Shown here one piece after another: positions 33,815 through 45,361 of a stretch of DNA of 64,000 nt. Each line of letters begins with the position of its first letter. Positions within the stretch are counted from its first letter, which is position 1. A program made the position numbers and the translations under genes. The DNA is taken from NCBI GenBank assembly GCA_025677825.1, contig JAIXMO010000027.1, forward strand, positions 248,001 through 312,000, given 5' to 3'. The DNA is from Helicostylum pulchrum. Taxonomy: Eukaryota; Mucoromycota; Mucoromycetes; Mucorales; Mucoraceae. The notes under the pieces were generated by a model. It worked only from the letters and a program-made list of their open reading frames with translations. It was not told the origin of the DNA and searched no databases.

Positions 33815-35206
33815 ATGTTGGAATATATTCCAGGAAAAGTGTTTGTAATAGGTGTAATTTTACTAATAGGATTTATATCCTACAGTTCACAACTCTTTAT
33901 TTTTTTACCTGCATACGAATGGTGGACGATGGAAAGTGCAATCAAGTTAATACCATTAAACCTGCTTATCCTCATGGTATTTTACAATTACTATTTAGCT
34001 GTAACAACAGATCCTGGCAAAATACCTATCGCCTGGGTAAAGTATATAACGGTACTTATATATGTATAGAACTAATACGATAAAACAGGAGCCGCCTTCT
34101 TCATTGATCGCCCCTTTAAAAGAAATGGCTTCAGAAGGTGTAACAGGTCCAAGATTCTGCAAGACATGTCATGTATATAAACCACCGAGAAGTCATCATT
34201 GTAGATACTGTGGTCGATGTGTTTTAAAGATGGATCATCATTGTCCCTGGATAAACAATTGTGTAGGACATGATAATTATGGTCATTTCGTAAGGTTTAT
34301 TATTTATGCTGATATTGCTGTTGCCTATGTCTTGCTCTTGTTAGTAGTGAGAGTTCGTGCAATTATGTCTGCTATTCAAAGGTTCCAAGTAAGAGAATTT
34401 TTTTTTAAAAAAACAGGATGCCTAATTTGTATATTTTATTGTAACACTTACTTTCTTTAAAAAAAAGTTTGATGCAGAACCAGATACAACAGCTGTAATC
34501 GTTATGGTATTAAATTTCGTGTTGGCATTTATCGTTTTATTTTGTGTTGGAATTTTAGCTATATATCAACTCTATTGTCTTGCTAAAAACCAAACGAATA
34601 TTGAAGCTTGGGAAAGAGGAAAAGTAGAATCACTTGTTAAACGAGGAAAGATCCCACCGGTAAAAAATTAAAAAAATGCAGGAACCCCTCACGCTTAAAA
34701 AACTTACAAAAAAAATATAATAGGTTCGTTATCCTTTCGATATTGGAGTATACGAAAATATATGTTACGTACTTGGTCCTAATCCATTACTCTGGTTGTG
34801 GCCTAAAAAGATCCAAGGAGATGGATTAACTTTCCCAGTGATAGGGGGAACCGATGTTCGTTTACCATTTTACTGGCCACCGCGCGACCCAGACGATTTA
34901 CGACCCTCTATTTTTTCATCTAAATACAAACGACAACAAGAGATCCAACAGATACTACGACAAGACCCCAACGCGGAAATTGAAGAATCAGACGGGTATT
35001 ATGATTCTGGTAGTTTTGTAACGGATAGTGAAAACGAATACTCATTAGATGAAGAAGAACAAGGATTAAATAACAACATTTATAATTTATCGGGTACTTA
35101 TTATAAAGAATATCCATCAACAGACGATGATACCATACCATTAGCTAGTTTTACCACTAATAATACCACTTCAAGAAAAAAAATCCCTTCTTCCAAACAG
35201 GATTAA
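33815..35206 (+). CDS. PFA4: DHHC palmitoyltransferase, Pfa4/ZDHHC6-like
   Basis: Four exons in phase (33815-34036, 34089-34388, 34468-34659, 34724-35206), 398 residues. Two N-terminal membrane segments ([34 protein letters not shown]) with TDPGKIP, then the cysteine-rich domain [20 protein letters not shown] and catalytic [19 protein letters not shown], two more membrane segments, and an acidic Ser/Glu-rich tail. Short length, single DHHC and the [16 protein letters not shown] motif fit the Pfa4/ZDHHC6 group of ER enzymes. In yeast Pfa4 palmitoylates chitin synthase Chs3 for ER exit. A Chs3-like gene lies at 53737 in this window. It ends 82 bases from the convergent TIM23 stop. Confidence 0.87.
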
Positions 35207-35288
35207 AATATAATAATAAAAAACGTTTCTTTTTATTTTTTAATAACAATAATATCTATACAAAGTAATCTATAATTTTTTCTTTTTT

Positions 35289-35936
35289 TTATCCGGTCAT
35301 AACATCAACCAAAACTGACCAAGCACCGGCTACACTAGCACAAACAATAGCAGAGATACCAGCAGTACGAGCACCGGAGGTACACTTAAAGATGGCACCA
35401 GAAATAGCACCAGCGGCCAAACTGTTGAATACATCATGAGTACCTCTGGTATAATCAATTAAAGAGTTGGTTCCGTTATACACCATAGCAATGACACCGA
35501 CAGCATTACCAACGCCGGGGCCTCGACGAGTGATAGAATTTAAAGTGGTATTAAGACGAACTTTAGTAGCACCTTGGCTCTTTCTTAATCCTTCCATCAT
35601 ACCATAGGCACCACCGATTGTCAAACCTGCCAAATAACTACTACCTGTACCATAACAAAGATCATCAGACCAACCACGAGAAGGTGCGAATCCACTGGAA
35701 CTACCGGTAGCTGGGCTATCCTCTACTTGTAAAAAATCAAGTCCTTGAACTGACATGGGTTGAAGTCTGTTTGCGTCAAATGCAATGGTTGACATGAAAT
35801 CGGGCATCTTTTCATAGCTGGAATCATCTAATCCAAAGGAAGTTGTGTTGTCGTTGGAATCTTGGAACGAAGTTTGACCGCTAGGAGAATTGATATATTC
35901 GGTATCGGCTGTGTTGTTAGAATCAAAGATACCCAT
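35289..35936 (-). CDS. TIM23: TIM23 channel subunit of the mitochondrial inner membrane
   Basis: Single-exon ORF of 215 residues. The first 95 residues form a polar intermembrane-space domain (SGQTSFQDSNDNTTSFGLDD, ANRLQPMSVQGLDFLQVEDS). The remainder has four hydrophobic segments with Gly-rich packing: GSSYLAGLTIGGAYGMMEGL, RRGPGVGNAVGVIAMVYNG, FNSLAAGAISGAIFK and AGISAIVCASVAGAWSVLV. GLTIGGAYGMMEGL and NSLAAGAISGAIFK are the Tim17/22/23 family signature. Tim23 receives presequence proteins from the TOM complex with Tim17 and Tim50. No intron, unlike its neighbours. The start is the first in-frame ATG. Confidence 0.93.
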   Translation of the reverse strand: MGIFDSNNTADTEYINSPSGQTSFQDSNDNTTSFGLDDSSYEKMPDFMSTIAFDANRLQPMSVQGLDFLQVEDSPATGSSSGFAPSRGWSDDLCYGTGSSYLAGLTIGGAYGMMEGLRKSQGATKVRLNTTLNSITRRGPGVGNAVGVIAMVYNGTNSLIDYTRGTHDVFNSLAAGAISGAIFKCTSGARTAGISAIVCASVAGAWSVLVDVMTG

Positions 35937-36467
35937 ATCGTTATTATTTTGCTAGGGGGGAAGAAGTTTTAAGAAGCAGTAAAAAAAGTAATCTAGTTAA
36001 AAAATGAAAGGGTTCCTGGGGGGAGGGGGTTAAACTAAAAATCTGGGAAAATCAGTCACAAGCACTCTTTTTTTTTTGTGTATGTGTATCCAATTAAAGA
36101 TAGCACCGTTCTTGGCATTATGATTGTCGTTTATTCGAGTTGTATATGTCAGCATTGATAATCACTATTATTTATGTCGCAAATGTATCAGTAACTAAGT
36201 GCAACTCTGAGAGTGAGATGAATCGCTCCACGCAGTGACAAAAAGAGAGTAAAACAGCACTAGCTTATTTTGGATCGATAATGCTGTATTGTATAATGTT
36301 AAAACAATATATTTTATCATAAAAAATGAATTTATATATTTATTTATATATAATATGTGCATATCTTTCAAAATAAGCTTTCCTGCGACACGCAGGTGCA
36401 AACGACTCGCTTAAAACTAGAATAACCACAGCGAATGAAAGGTAAATGCCCACCACACTTGTTTTTT
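35937..36467. other. Intergenic, TIM23 5' side
   Basis: No gene. A G-rich run lies at 36017-36030. ORF 36195-36401 (minus) has no recognisable content. Confidence 0.4.
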
Positions 36468-38470
36468 TTAATCGAACTTGTAAATTGACCGCGTATCAAG
36501 AATTCCCCTCTTTTTTTTTTTTACCTCGCAATTAGATCCAGAACTATTATTATATTGAATGGACCCCAAATTACGTACCCCTCCAGGTAAGTGATCTGAT
36601 TTCAAAAGTGGTTTATTACGCGACCCTAATGAGTGGTCGACATGATTTGCTGAGGCTGAGTCAACTCTACTAGCTAAGACCAAGTGAGAATGATCTGATG
36701 TTTGCATACGCTGCTTCTGTTACTTCCGCCGAACTACCATCAAGTTCTAATCATGTTTTCCCGCAGTGTAAACACAAGTTCCAAACCATCGTCTTTATAT
36801 TCTGTTTGAATTGATGTACATACTCCATGTCTGTCTTGGGGCAACGCGACTTCAAGACGAAGAATATCTACAGAGGTTCCTATTTAATCCATTAAACCTT
36901 TTAGCTTCTGTTGATAGCCCCCCTGGTGGTGGTGGCATTGGTTCAACGGAATCATCGCTTCTTTTGAAGTATTTCGGCTTACGAGTTCGTGTGTACGAAA
37001 CACCACCATCAGCGTATGCGCGGAAACGCTTTTTTAATATTGTTTCCGGCATCGGTTCTATATCATGCAAGATATTGTTGGTCTGATTACATACGTCAGC
37101 TAACGCCCCGCCAATAGACTTTTCATCGGAAACGTTTGTTGTAACCTGCTCTTTGGCAATAGTATACAGGTTTTGTAGCGTAGGATCAGTGCTATAATCA
37201 GTGGACAGCAAGAAAGTTTTTTGAGTCGAAAAGAAGTAAGCAATAGCCATCAACGGGGAAAGAGGAATGGTTTTATCACCAGCAGTAAGTGCATTCTGGT
37301 CGACGAAATAATATTTATCCGCCCAATAATTGCAAGATATCTGCTTAATATAAGCGAAAGGTGTGTTATTAAAATCAGCGCTAACATCATTCTGCGGGGC
37401 GTAACACCGAATACAAGAACTACAGGTTTTATTTTGTATTCTTTTTTTTTCACGGCGAGCGAGTAAGAGATCAAACGGTTGATAAACTCCATTGTGATTG
37501 TGTGCTGAATCTCAATCTGAACAGGTGGCAGTTGGGGAGACGACACGGAAGCAGCATACACTACATCAGACTTTGTACCATCTCACCATTCGCATGGTCT
37601 TGGTACATAAAGAGACTGAGTCTCTGTACCTACACAAACTATCAGTACTTATGAGAATTAAAATCAGCGAGGGCGATCCTTACCTATTACGGCGATATGT
37701 TTTTGTAAAGAATATTTTCTTTTTCGATTCACCACAGTAAGCACAAGACATCGAGTCAAATCTTTTGACACGACGTGGTGAGTCATTTCATTTAAATGGA
37801 CCCACTTTCGGATCAGTCGGACCCGATGATCAAGACGATAAGGAAATCGCAAGATTTCGTCCCTGCTGGAGAGCCATCCTTAGTGGTTGACTAAGGTTAT
37901 TAGAACCTTATTGTTCAGCCTGCTGTCTCCAGTAGTCTTGAGCATAATGAGAGAGTCTATGTACGAAGAAACGATATCAGTAAGACTCTGTTCAAATCAA
38001 CCTACTGCCTGTACATTCAGTCAATTTACTTACTATTATGTTTGGCTTTATCAGACAAGAGTAAAGATTCTGGAAGAGCCTTTTTTTTTTTTGCAATTTA
38101 TGCCTTTGGTGTTGCCACAAATTGACTGTACTTACGACTTCACCAGCTGGCTGTTAAACAATGGCCACTACCAATTTATATAGTGGGATCATCGTAAACC
38201 AGATACAGGATGCGAGAAAGTATTTGGGAACATAATAAAACGGGGCTAAATGGACCCCATTAGGTTAATTGTACTTTGGATGATATGGATTTCTTTGTCA
38301 AAAAGAGGCATGGGGCTTCTTTTGACGATATCGCCTTTTTCTTTTGTAACGTATTCTTGGACGTACGGATTGTGCCAGTTGACGCGTTATTGCGTACGAA
38401 GTAACGCGAGCCATGTACTTTAGCATATTTTTTGTATTTCAATGATGAGTTTACTGGGGTTGCGGCTTTT
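36468..38470 (-). pseudogene. Decayed multicopy gene with an IEIQ nuclease-like core
   Basis: Minus-strand blocks in order: VNSSLKYKKYAKVHGSRYFV (38442 onward), DDPTI in another frame near 38190, then a block at about 37580-37395 reading GTKSDVVYAASVSSPQLPPV and on to QIEIQHTITMEFINRLISYS and KPVVLVFGVT, followed one frame over by MAIAYFFSTQKTFLLSTDYS (37253-36852) and LYTIAKEQVTTNVSDEK. Asp in SDVVY and Glu-x-Gln in QIEIQ match a Rpn/PD-(D/E)XK-like endonuclease core. At least three frame changes and several stops separate the blocks, so the copy is not functional as assembled. A Ser-rich block (MQTSDHSHLVLASRVD) lies at its far end. Confidence 0.45.
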
Positions 38471-39807
38471 GGCGCGTATCACGATCGGAAATTCGGTAAG
38501 GAGGATGATTGATACAAGCAGCGCTTATAACTCTGTCAAGACAGCTTTTACTAATTGAAGCTGGAGCAAAACTTTCCTGAAGGCAAGTAATAATCATGAG
38601 TATTATTAATTTTATTTAAAATAAGTATTGTACCTACCTAGCTTTATAGAGGATGATTATAGTCACTTAAACCCCACTTGGACATACACAGTCAAGTGTA
38701 ACACGTTATTTAATACATATCAATTGTTCCGGGTTTTTTTTTTTTTTTTGTGGTGTATCTGCTTGCATTGACATTACCATAAGAATTCACAGTTTAAAAA
38801 GAAATGAAGAGAAAAAAAAAGGGGAATAAATAAGGTATTTAATCATTTTGATTATATTATATATTATTTTTCTCACACAGGTATTTAATACGCCAATAAA
38901 AAAAAGCTCAACAATTCATGCAACAAGTCTCTTTTTTAACAGTGTAAAATACATTGCGCACCGATCGTTACTGACCAAGTGTCGGTGACGCTTCGTACAT
39001 ACAGCAGCAGAAAGCTTACTATTTAAAATGATTCTTTTTAGTATACTTCAGGCAGAGATGAGCCAATTACGACGAGATGACATACTATTGTTGTTGGGGC
39101 TGACAACCTGCATTATCCCTTTTTTTTTTTAAAAAAAAAAAACTTTATTAAAATAGACTCAAACCACAAATTGCTTAAATAAAAGAGTCTTCTTTAGTTA
39201 ATTTTTCCAGTAAAAGGTCTTTCTTTTAAAGACTACCTTCAAGATTTTTTTTTTCTTCCCACTCTCACGAAACAAAAAAATCATGGTGCTAGTATAAATA
39301 GACTTTCTTATAAATAGGTTTCCCTTTTATCGGAGGACAATTCATTTTGGAAAGCTTGAGGATCTACCAATAAAACATGTGGGTGGATCTTAAGAATCAC
39401 GTGGGGTTTCCAATGACAGACATATTTTAGCTTTCAAGAGTGTTTAGTCTAATACGATATCGGATCGAGTAATATATCCAAAAGGAGTTTTTTTTATTGT
39501 TTTTCTTTCTCGAAGAAAAGAGTACAAATAAAAAAGAGGCGCGCGTATTTACATAAAATAAACAATTGCCGAAAATGAACAAACACAAAAAAAAAAGTCG
39601 GGGGAAAGTTCCCGCTGAGAGTTTAAAAATAAAGGTTGTTGTCCAGAAAAGGTTTATTCGCATTCCAACCGAGAGAAAAAGAGGTAATGTAGCTTGATGC
39701 GTGATAAATAAATAATACTTTTTTTTTTTCGCTTTACAAAAGAAAACATAAAGCCGCAAAGTGGAGAAACACAAAAAAAAAAAAAACTATTTTTGAATTA
39801 AGACCTT
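38471..39807. other. Intergenic, with two TATA-like boxes lacking a gene
   Basis: TATAAATAG occurs at 39293-39301 and again at 39309-39317 on the plus strand, but no ORF of note follows (an ATG at 39377 opens 17 codons). Poly-A/T runs are common. ORF 39427-39774 (minus) is low-complexity Phe/Leu/Lys and not supported. Confidence 0.35.
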
Positions 39808-41416
39808 TTAGAGAATATCAGATAATCCAGGTACAGAGGCTAAAGATACAGAAGTAACACCATTGGAATCGGCATGTGAAAGAAGAGGTCCGACACTAAG
39901 CTCCTTCCAAGATTCCCAAACCTTGCGTACCAAGTGTTTAGAACGATTGGACAAGACGATACAGAAGATGGCATCGTACCCGCCCGCACCGGGTACACCA
40001 GCCATGGCTACACCAGGAATATCTGTACAAGCATCTAACAAACGAGTTTGTTCTTGAGGTTCAACCGGCACTTGTGAAAGCTCCGTCATCTTTTGTAATA
40101 AGGAACGCACCTTATTGAAAGCATTGACTAGGCTCACCATTTCCTCAGCTACTTTACCTTGCACTTGTTGATGCCAGTCTGAAGATTTCAGTTGAGAACA
40201 ACGTTCGATGGTTTGATTATAATCCGTACTATCTTGAGTATACAATCTTGATAGTTCTCTAAAGTGTTGTTCCACCAATAAATTAAACTGGCCCAACTGG
40301 GTCCAAAGCAAAGTAGATTCTTCAGGCTTGGTTTTTTTCCAGTGTAGTACTTTACCGACGAGCGTAGGGGTATGACTACCAGCATCAATATCCGCCAACA
40401 TCAAGTCAAATCCAGGAGGCAATTGGAATGGTACGACTTTGTTATCCCAATTTAAATTATCTGCATCAACTGAACTGGATAACAATTTTTGATCGACATT
40501 TTCATCCTAATACTTTTAAATTAATTATAAATTATATTACATGATATATAAAGCTTTTTACCATAATAGGTGTTAAAATGTCGGGACGGAATCTCTTGTA
40601 TTGATGACTACCCCAAACAGCAGAAGAAACATCAAACCCACTACCGACTTTACCTTGAGCTAAACAATGTACAAATTGAGCAACATTATGAATCAGTTTC
40701 TTTTCAGGGTCGGTGAATTGGTTGGAAACAACTTGGAAATGAAGTAATAAAGCAGCGACAAGCGAAGTGGTTAAAGCAGCGGAACTGCCAAGTCCTGTTT
40801 TGTGTACTGTAGATAGCGTAGCATGTGTTTTACAAAATGGGTCTAAAGAATTTAAAGCCTCTGCTGTATTTTCAAGTTGTTTTGACTCGAGCTTAAATAT
40901 TTATACTGTCAGATTTGTTTATGTAAAAGGTCAATGCGTTTTTTTTTTTAGGTACCTGAGCACGTTGAGAATAAAAATCATTATCACCTACAATAGTGAT
41001 ATCAATGCCATGACTTAATTTTTGTTGGACAAGACTAGGATTGCTTCTTTCAAGAATAACTTGAAGAGTATATTTTAAACAAGTTTCAACAAATTTGTTT
41101 CGAGATTCTGTACTACAAGATGAAAAAAAAAACCATGTCAGTGTCAAAAAAAGTGTGTATGTGTGTGTGTGTGTTTTTTTTACATGGAATCAAATTGGAG
41201 TTTATGCTGAGTAACAATAGCTTTATAGTTCCAAAGAGCTTGTTCAAACTGTGGAGAGTTTACAGTGATGGTACCTGCAGTTAAATCTGTCTGGGGTCTG
41301 ATGACTGTATAGAACCTAGCGCTTGTACCGACAACTAGACCACTAAACTGTTGTTCAAGTACTAAATAACCACCTGTTAAAAGTACCTTTCCTGGTGCTG
41401 ATGCAATAGTTGTCAT
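39808..41416 (-). CDS. ERG8: Phosphomevalonate kinase
   Basis: Four exons in phase (41416-41184, 41112-40956, 40891-40562, 40506-39808) encode 472 residues, near the yeast length (451). The GHMP fold shows the N-terminal APGKVLLTGGYLVLEQQFSG motif, the phosphate loop KTGLGSSAALTTSLVAALLL, and the C-terminal AMAGVPGAGGYDAIFCIVL. It converts mevalonate-5-phosphate and ATP to mevalonate-5-diphosphate, feeding sterol, carotenoid and prenyl synthesis. Intermediate features GQGKVGSGFDVSSAVWGS-type (seen as AQGKVGSGFDVSSAVWGS) are family-typical. The upstream neighbour is divergent, 268 bases away. Confidence 0.93.
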
Positions 41417-41684
41417 CTTTTAAAGTTAGTTCAGTAAAAAGAACGAGATTAACCTTTTTTTGAAAACACGCGAAAATAAAAGCGGAAGTTTAAGCAGCAA
41501 CAACAAAAACAAAAAAAGGGGGAAAGTTTGGGGGGGGGGAGAAAGCCTGTATGACAAGTACTAAAATAAGTGATTATTAGAGAGATTACTTTGTAAAAGA
41601 GGCATTTTTCCCCTTTCTTTCTTGTATAACATTTTTTTTTTTGTGTATTTTTATTAGTTTTTTTTTTAATACTAGTTTTATTGA

Positions 41685-43319
41685 ATGTCTGTTGATACTT
41701 GTAACGTACATAATTCAATCTTTATAAAGAAAGTTAAGCAGACGCGAGTAGTAGTAGTTGAAGAAGAAGAAGCAAAGAGCAAGAAATCATTTAGTAAATT
41801 ACAATCGTTAGTAGCGTCGGTATCGAAAAGAAGAAAAGATAGCGGTCTATTAAACAAATACGCCTCTACGACCTCATTACCCAGCGAGCCGTTAAAACCA
41901 CCTACGAGGTTAAGACCTTCTATATCCGCCAGACCATTTTCACAATTCTTTTTTCCAATCAAAGAAGAGCCGGCAAATGAAGCAGGACAACAAACAACTA
42001 CCAAAAAAAAGATAAATAAAAGGCATAGTGTTGCAGTAGATCTAGTAGTAGATGATATGGTTTCGGCATCGTCTTCTTCACGCTCATCTTCTTTAAAGAC
42101 GATAAGAAACCAAGCGCAGTTGCTGGAAGACAATGTGGTGATTACAACAAATTCGGATATAGTAGTTGATATGAAGAAGCAAAATAATAGATTATCGGGT
42201 GTTGCTAGAGCTCGTACAGTACTCCGATTAGATTCGAATAAAACTCGAGAAATCAAAGCAATACATGTGTGGAAAGATACTGTGAGTCAATTATCTTTAA
42301 CTGATAACTATGAAGCTGAACAAGACTTGTACCATATTTTGTCACATCCTGCATTACTTGTAAATGGAACTATTTTTATAACTAACAAAAAAAATTACCA
42401 AAATAAACTAAAAGTCCTAATCTTATTTGTTTTGTTTTTTTTTTTTTACTTTCGGTGTTAGCCGGACCATCCTTTAGAACGACAACGCTTTGTACGACAT
42501 TCTACGCCAAAAGATGTTGCCATGATGAAATTTATACTAAATGAGTTGACTGAAACAGAAACGTCCTATAATCAACTATTACAGCTGATAAAAAATGTAA
42601 GGGAATTTTAGATTTGATTTTTACTTAGATTATACTAACACACTAGTTTTTAAACAGAGGTACATGGAACCCATGATTGCTGCTTCACAATCAAAGGACC
42701 CTCTTGTAAAATCAACAGATATACCCATACTATTTAATCACTTGAAAGAATTGATTGATTTATCCAATACTTTATCTACTAGTTTTAATAAAACTACTAA
42801 ATGTAATATTGGTCAAGTATTTAAATCAATTGAATCTGATCTCGTAGTCTTTCTTAAATACGCCATGCATTATAGAACAAATATTAAATCAATCAGAAGA
42901 GCATGTAGCAATGTTTTGTTTGTCAAAATTGATCAAGTAATGTACCTGTATATCTCTGCTTTTATTTTTTTGCTTACCTTTTTGTTGTTGTTGTTCTTAT
43001 TTTACTTAGGAAAATTTAGCTAGAAGAGATACCAATAGGTTAGGCATGTCTGATTATTTCATTGCTCCTATACAACGAATACCAAGATACTGTTTATTAA
43101 TCAAAGGTATTTAACAAACTCGCCCCCCCCCCCCTTATTTTTAATATACTAATAACCTTCTTTTTTTTGTATACGATAGATCTACAAAAATATACGCATC
43201 CAACAGATTCAACCTATACAGATTTAGCATTTGCTTTAAAAACACTTACTGGTTTAGCTGTAGCAATGGATCATGTACAAAATAAAGCCCCTACTCGTAC
43301 TTCGATTAGGACACTATAA
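41685..43319 (+). CDS. RhoGEF with DH domain, no PH domain seen
   Basis: Five exons in phase (41685-42359, 42462-42596, 42658-42936, 43010-43106, 43180-43319) give 441 residues. The first 225 residues are basic, Ser-rich and disordered. The DH domain runs from about residue 245 (MMKFILNELTETETSYNQLL) through YMEPMIAASQSKDPLVKSTD, ILFNHLKELIDLSNTL and RLGMSDYFIAPIQRIPRYCL (the conserved CR3 helix) to LTGLAVAMDHVQNKAPTRTS, where it stops. DH domains load Rho-type GTPases with GTP. The usual PH domain after DH is absent, although a last exon could have been missed. The AG at 43178-43179 and stop at 43317-43319 look good. Confidence 0.8.
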
Positions 43320-43448
43320 AACTTATCTCTCCTCCCTTAAAAATGTATTATATATATATTTTTTTTTTATTATTATTATTACAGCACACACAAATATAAT
43401 GCAAAACCTGCAAGTTGATTTTTTTTAGTATAGTAGTAACTATATTAA

Positions 43449-44885
43449 TCAAGAATCTTGTTTAGGCCATACATCAATTTCTTTAAACTGATCAATAATT
43501 TCAATCAACTTTTCTTTTGTTACAACAGGAACATTGTATTTAAACCCGGTCTCTCGTTCAATTTTGGATCCGTCAACAGAAAGTGAATGATTGTCCAAGA
43601 GTTCAACATCAAGGTAAGGTGATAATGGTGTAGCAGTAATACCGTTTTTACGTATAATTTCTGCCCATGGTCCTAAATGTTTTTCATTTACTGAATCCAT
43701 AACAGAATCCAAATTAAGCTATCGTGTTTGTTAGTAAAAAAAAAAGTTTTTTTTTCTGTGTACCATAAGTAAACGTACCTTTGCAAATGCCGAAACAACT
43801 GTACCATGATACGAAGTCTTTACGTTATAAATCTCTTGCATGTGTATGTTAATCGTTTCCTGATCTAAAATAAATGAGTATTATATAACGCTAATGTATA
43901 ACAGTTGATAAACTCACCAGTCTCTTGTTTATCCACTAAATTAAAAATAGGTACAGTTCCAGTTGCAGCAATATTATTATCCATGTACCACTGTGTTAAA
44001 TACCAACAGGCTCTAGTGACGTCTTGTACATGCACTGTATTGATCTTGAGGTCTTTAGACCAAAGGTATTTCATCTCTTCTTTCAAGTGAGCGTAAACTC
44101 TTCCTGTGATTAAACGAGGAGCTTTTTTTTTTTTGCGAGTTAGTACCGTTTAAAAAACAAATCGAGAAAAAAAAAAAATACTTTACTGATGCCTAAAACT
44201 GCTGCAGGTCCATATACAATAGCAGGACGAAGAATCAATAAATTAAGTCTATACACACACAAAAAAAAAAGTGAGTCTATGATGGGACATGTAGTAAATC
44301 ACGGTGACACCCCCTCACTTTACCCTTCAATTTTCTTCAATGCTTCTTCAGCCTTATACTTGTGTTTAGCAATAATAGTCCAAGGGTTAATCTTTGATGT
44401 TTCAGTCGACGGTTCCTGCTTACTATCATATACTTCGGCAGTGGACATCTCGACAAATAATTTAATATGACGTTCAGCGGCTTCCTTTGCACAATTGACA
44501 GACAAGTTGAAAATACGCTCTTGGTAAATTTCAGGAACTTGGGAATATTTAGTTTCAGCTGCAAAATTGAATACAAAATCGAATTCTTTTCCATCTTGTC
44601 TATCAAAACAAGCAGCAATTGAAGCTACATTTTTACACGGTCAGATTCAAGAAAAAGAAAGAAAGAATTTTTTTTTTTACCCTTGTTGATTAAATTGGTT
44701 TGCTTGAATTCTACTTTGGAGAAAGTTTCTTTAAAGGTTTCAGTAAAGTAAGCGGTTTGAGGTAACATCTTGTCTGCAACTCGAACACTTTGAACAAGGT
44801 TGTTTGAGACCAAGTAATGTACAAAATGACGGCCTATAAATCCAACACCGCCTAATACAAGTACATTTGCTTTTTCAATCGTCAT
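43449..44885 (-). CDS. Extended SDR, NAD(P)-dependent epimerase/dehydratase-like
   Basis: Six exons in phase (44885-44681, 44624-44324, 44248-44187, 44121-43918, 43864-43779, 43718-43449), 375 residues. A Rossmann start VLVLGGVGFIGRHFVHYLV gives the GxxGxxG dinucleotide site. FNFAAETKY, LFVEMSTAEVYDSKQ and LRPAIVYGP follow extended-SDR order. The expected YxxxK site reads KHKYKAEEAL, with Lys where the catalytic Tyr is normally found, so a standard hydride-transfer mechanism is doubtful. The C-terminal part binds substrate in this family. The substrate is unknown; sugar nucleotide epimerase or 3-beta-HSD-type chemistry cannot be told apart. It is convergent with the RhoGEF (129 bases). Confidence 0.75.
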
Positions 44886-44999
44886 TTTTTTTATATATAT
44901 CTATAATCTATTGTGTTTGAAGAAAAAGAAACGACCCCTCCCCTCCCCTCTTCCTCTTCTTTTCTTCTTCTTCTTCCAGTGAGAAAAATAAATTGGATG

Positions 45000-45031
45000 T
45001 TCAACCAATTAAATTCGAACAAAATTTGAAC
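45000..45031 (-). repeat. Short dispersed repeat, matches 53216-53247
   Basis: On the minus strand it reads GTTCAAATTTTGTTCGAATT and on to TAATTGGTTGAA. The plus strand at 53216 has the same string with a few substitutions (TTTC for TTTT, GTTT for GTTC). Both lie near A/T-rich accessory DNA and could be ends of a miniature element. Confidence 0.5.
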
Positions 45032-45209
45032 TTTATTTTGGAACTTCGGTCAGGAACACACATTTTTGTGTGAAATTAATATGGAACATTTAATTATAAT
45101 GGTGAAAATTAAGCATACTTCAAGTATTGGTTCTGCGGTTCACATTGATTGTACTTGAAATTTCTTTAGATATATCTCGTTCTTTTTTAATTCTTTCTTT
45201 TTTTTTAGG

Positions 45210-45361
45210 CTGAAGGATGGGTTAGAAAACAACATTCAGCACTTGTAAATATATTAAGTGATGATAGACGTCAAACTAGTAAATCTTCAGCAGAAAAATC
45301 AAGCTGGTTACGGCTATCATGGAATTTATTAGCCGTCGTACTGGATACTCTGATGTCTTTG
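45210..45361 (+). pseudogene. Orphan exon-like segment
   Basis: After a polypyrimidine tract and TTTAG acceptor comes an open stretch reading AEGWVRKQHSALVNILSDDR, then QTSKSSAEKSSWLRLSWNLL and ending LMSL next to a GTAAGT donor. It is flanked by proper splice signals but has no partner exon on either side. It is probably a fragment of a gene moved or deleted here. No family recognised. Confidence 0.3.

Noticed and set aside
39427..39774. 115-codon minus-strand ORF downstream of ERG8
   Set aside because: Phe/Leu/Lys low complexity from A/T-rich DNA, no start context or domain.
41678..42256. 192-codon minus-strand ORF opposite the RhoGEF exon
   Set aside because: Complement of the Ser/Lys-rich N-terminal exon; low-complexity Ser/Phe composition and no splice context.
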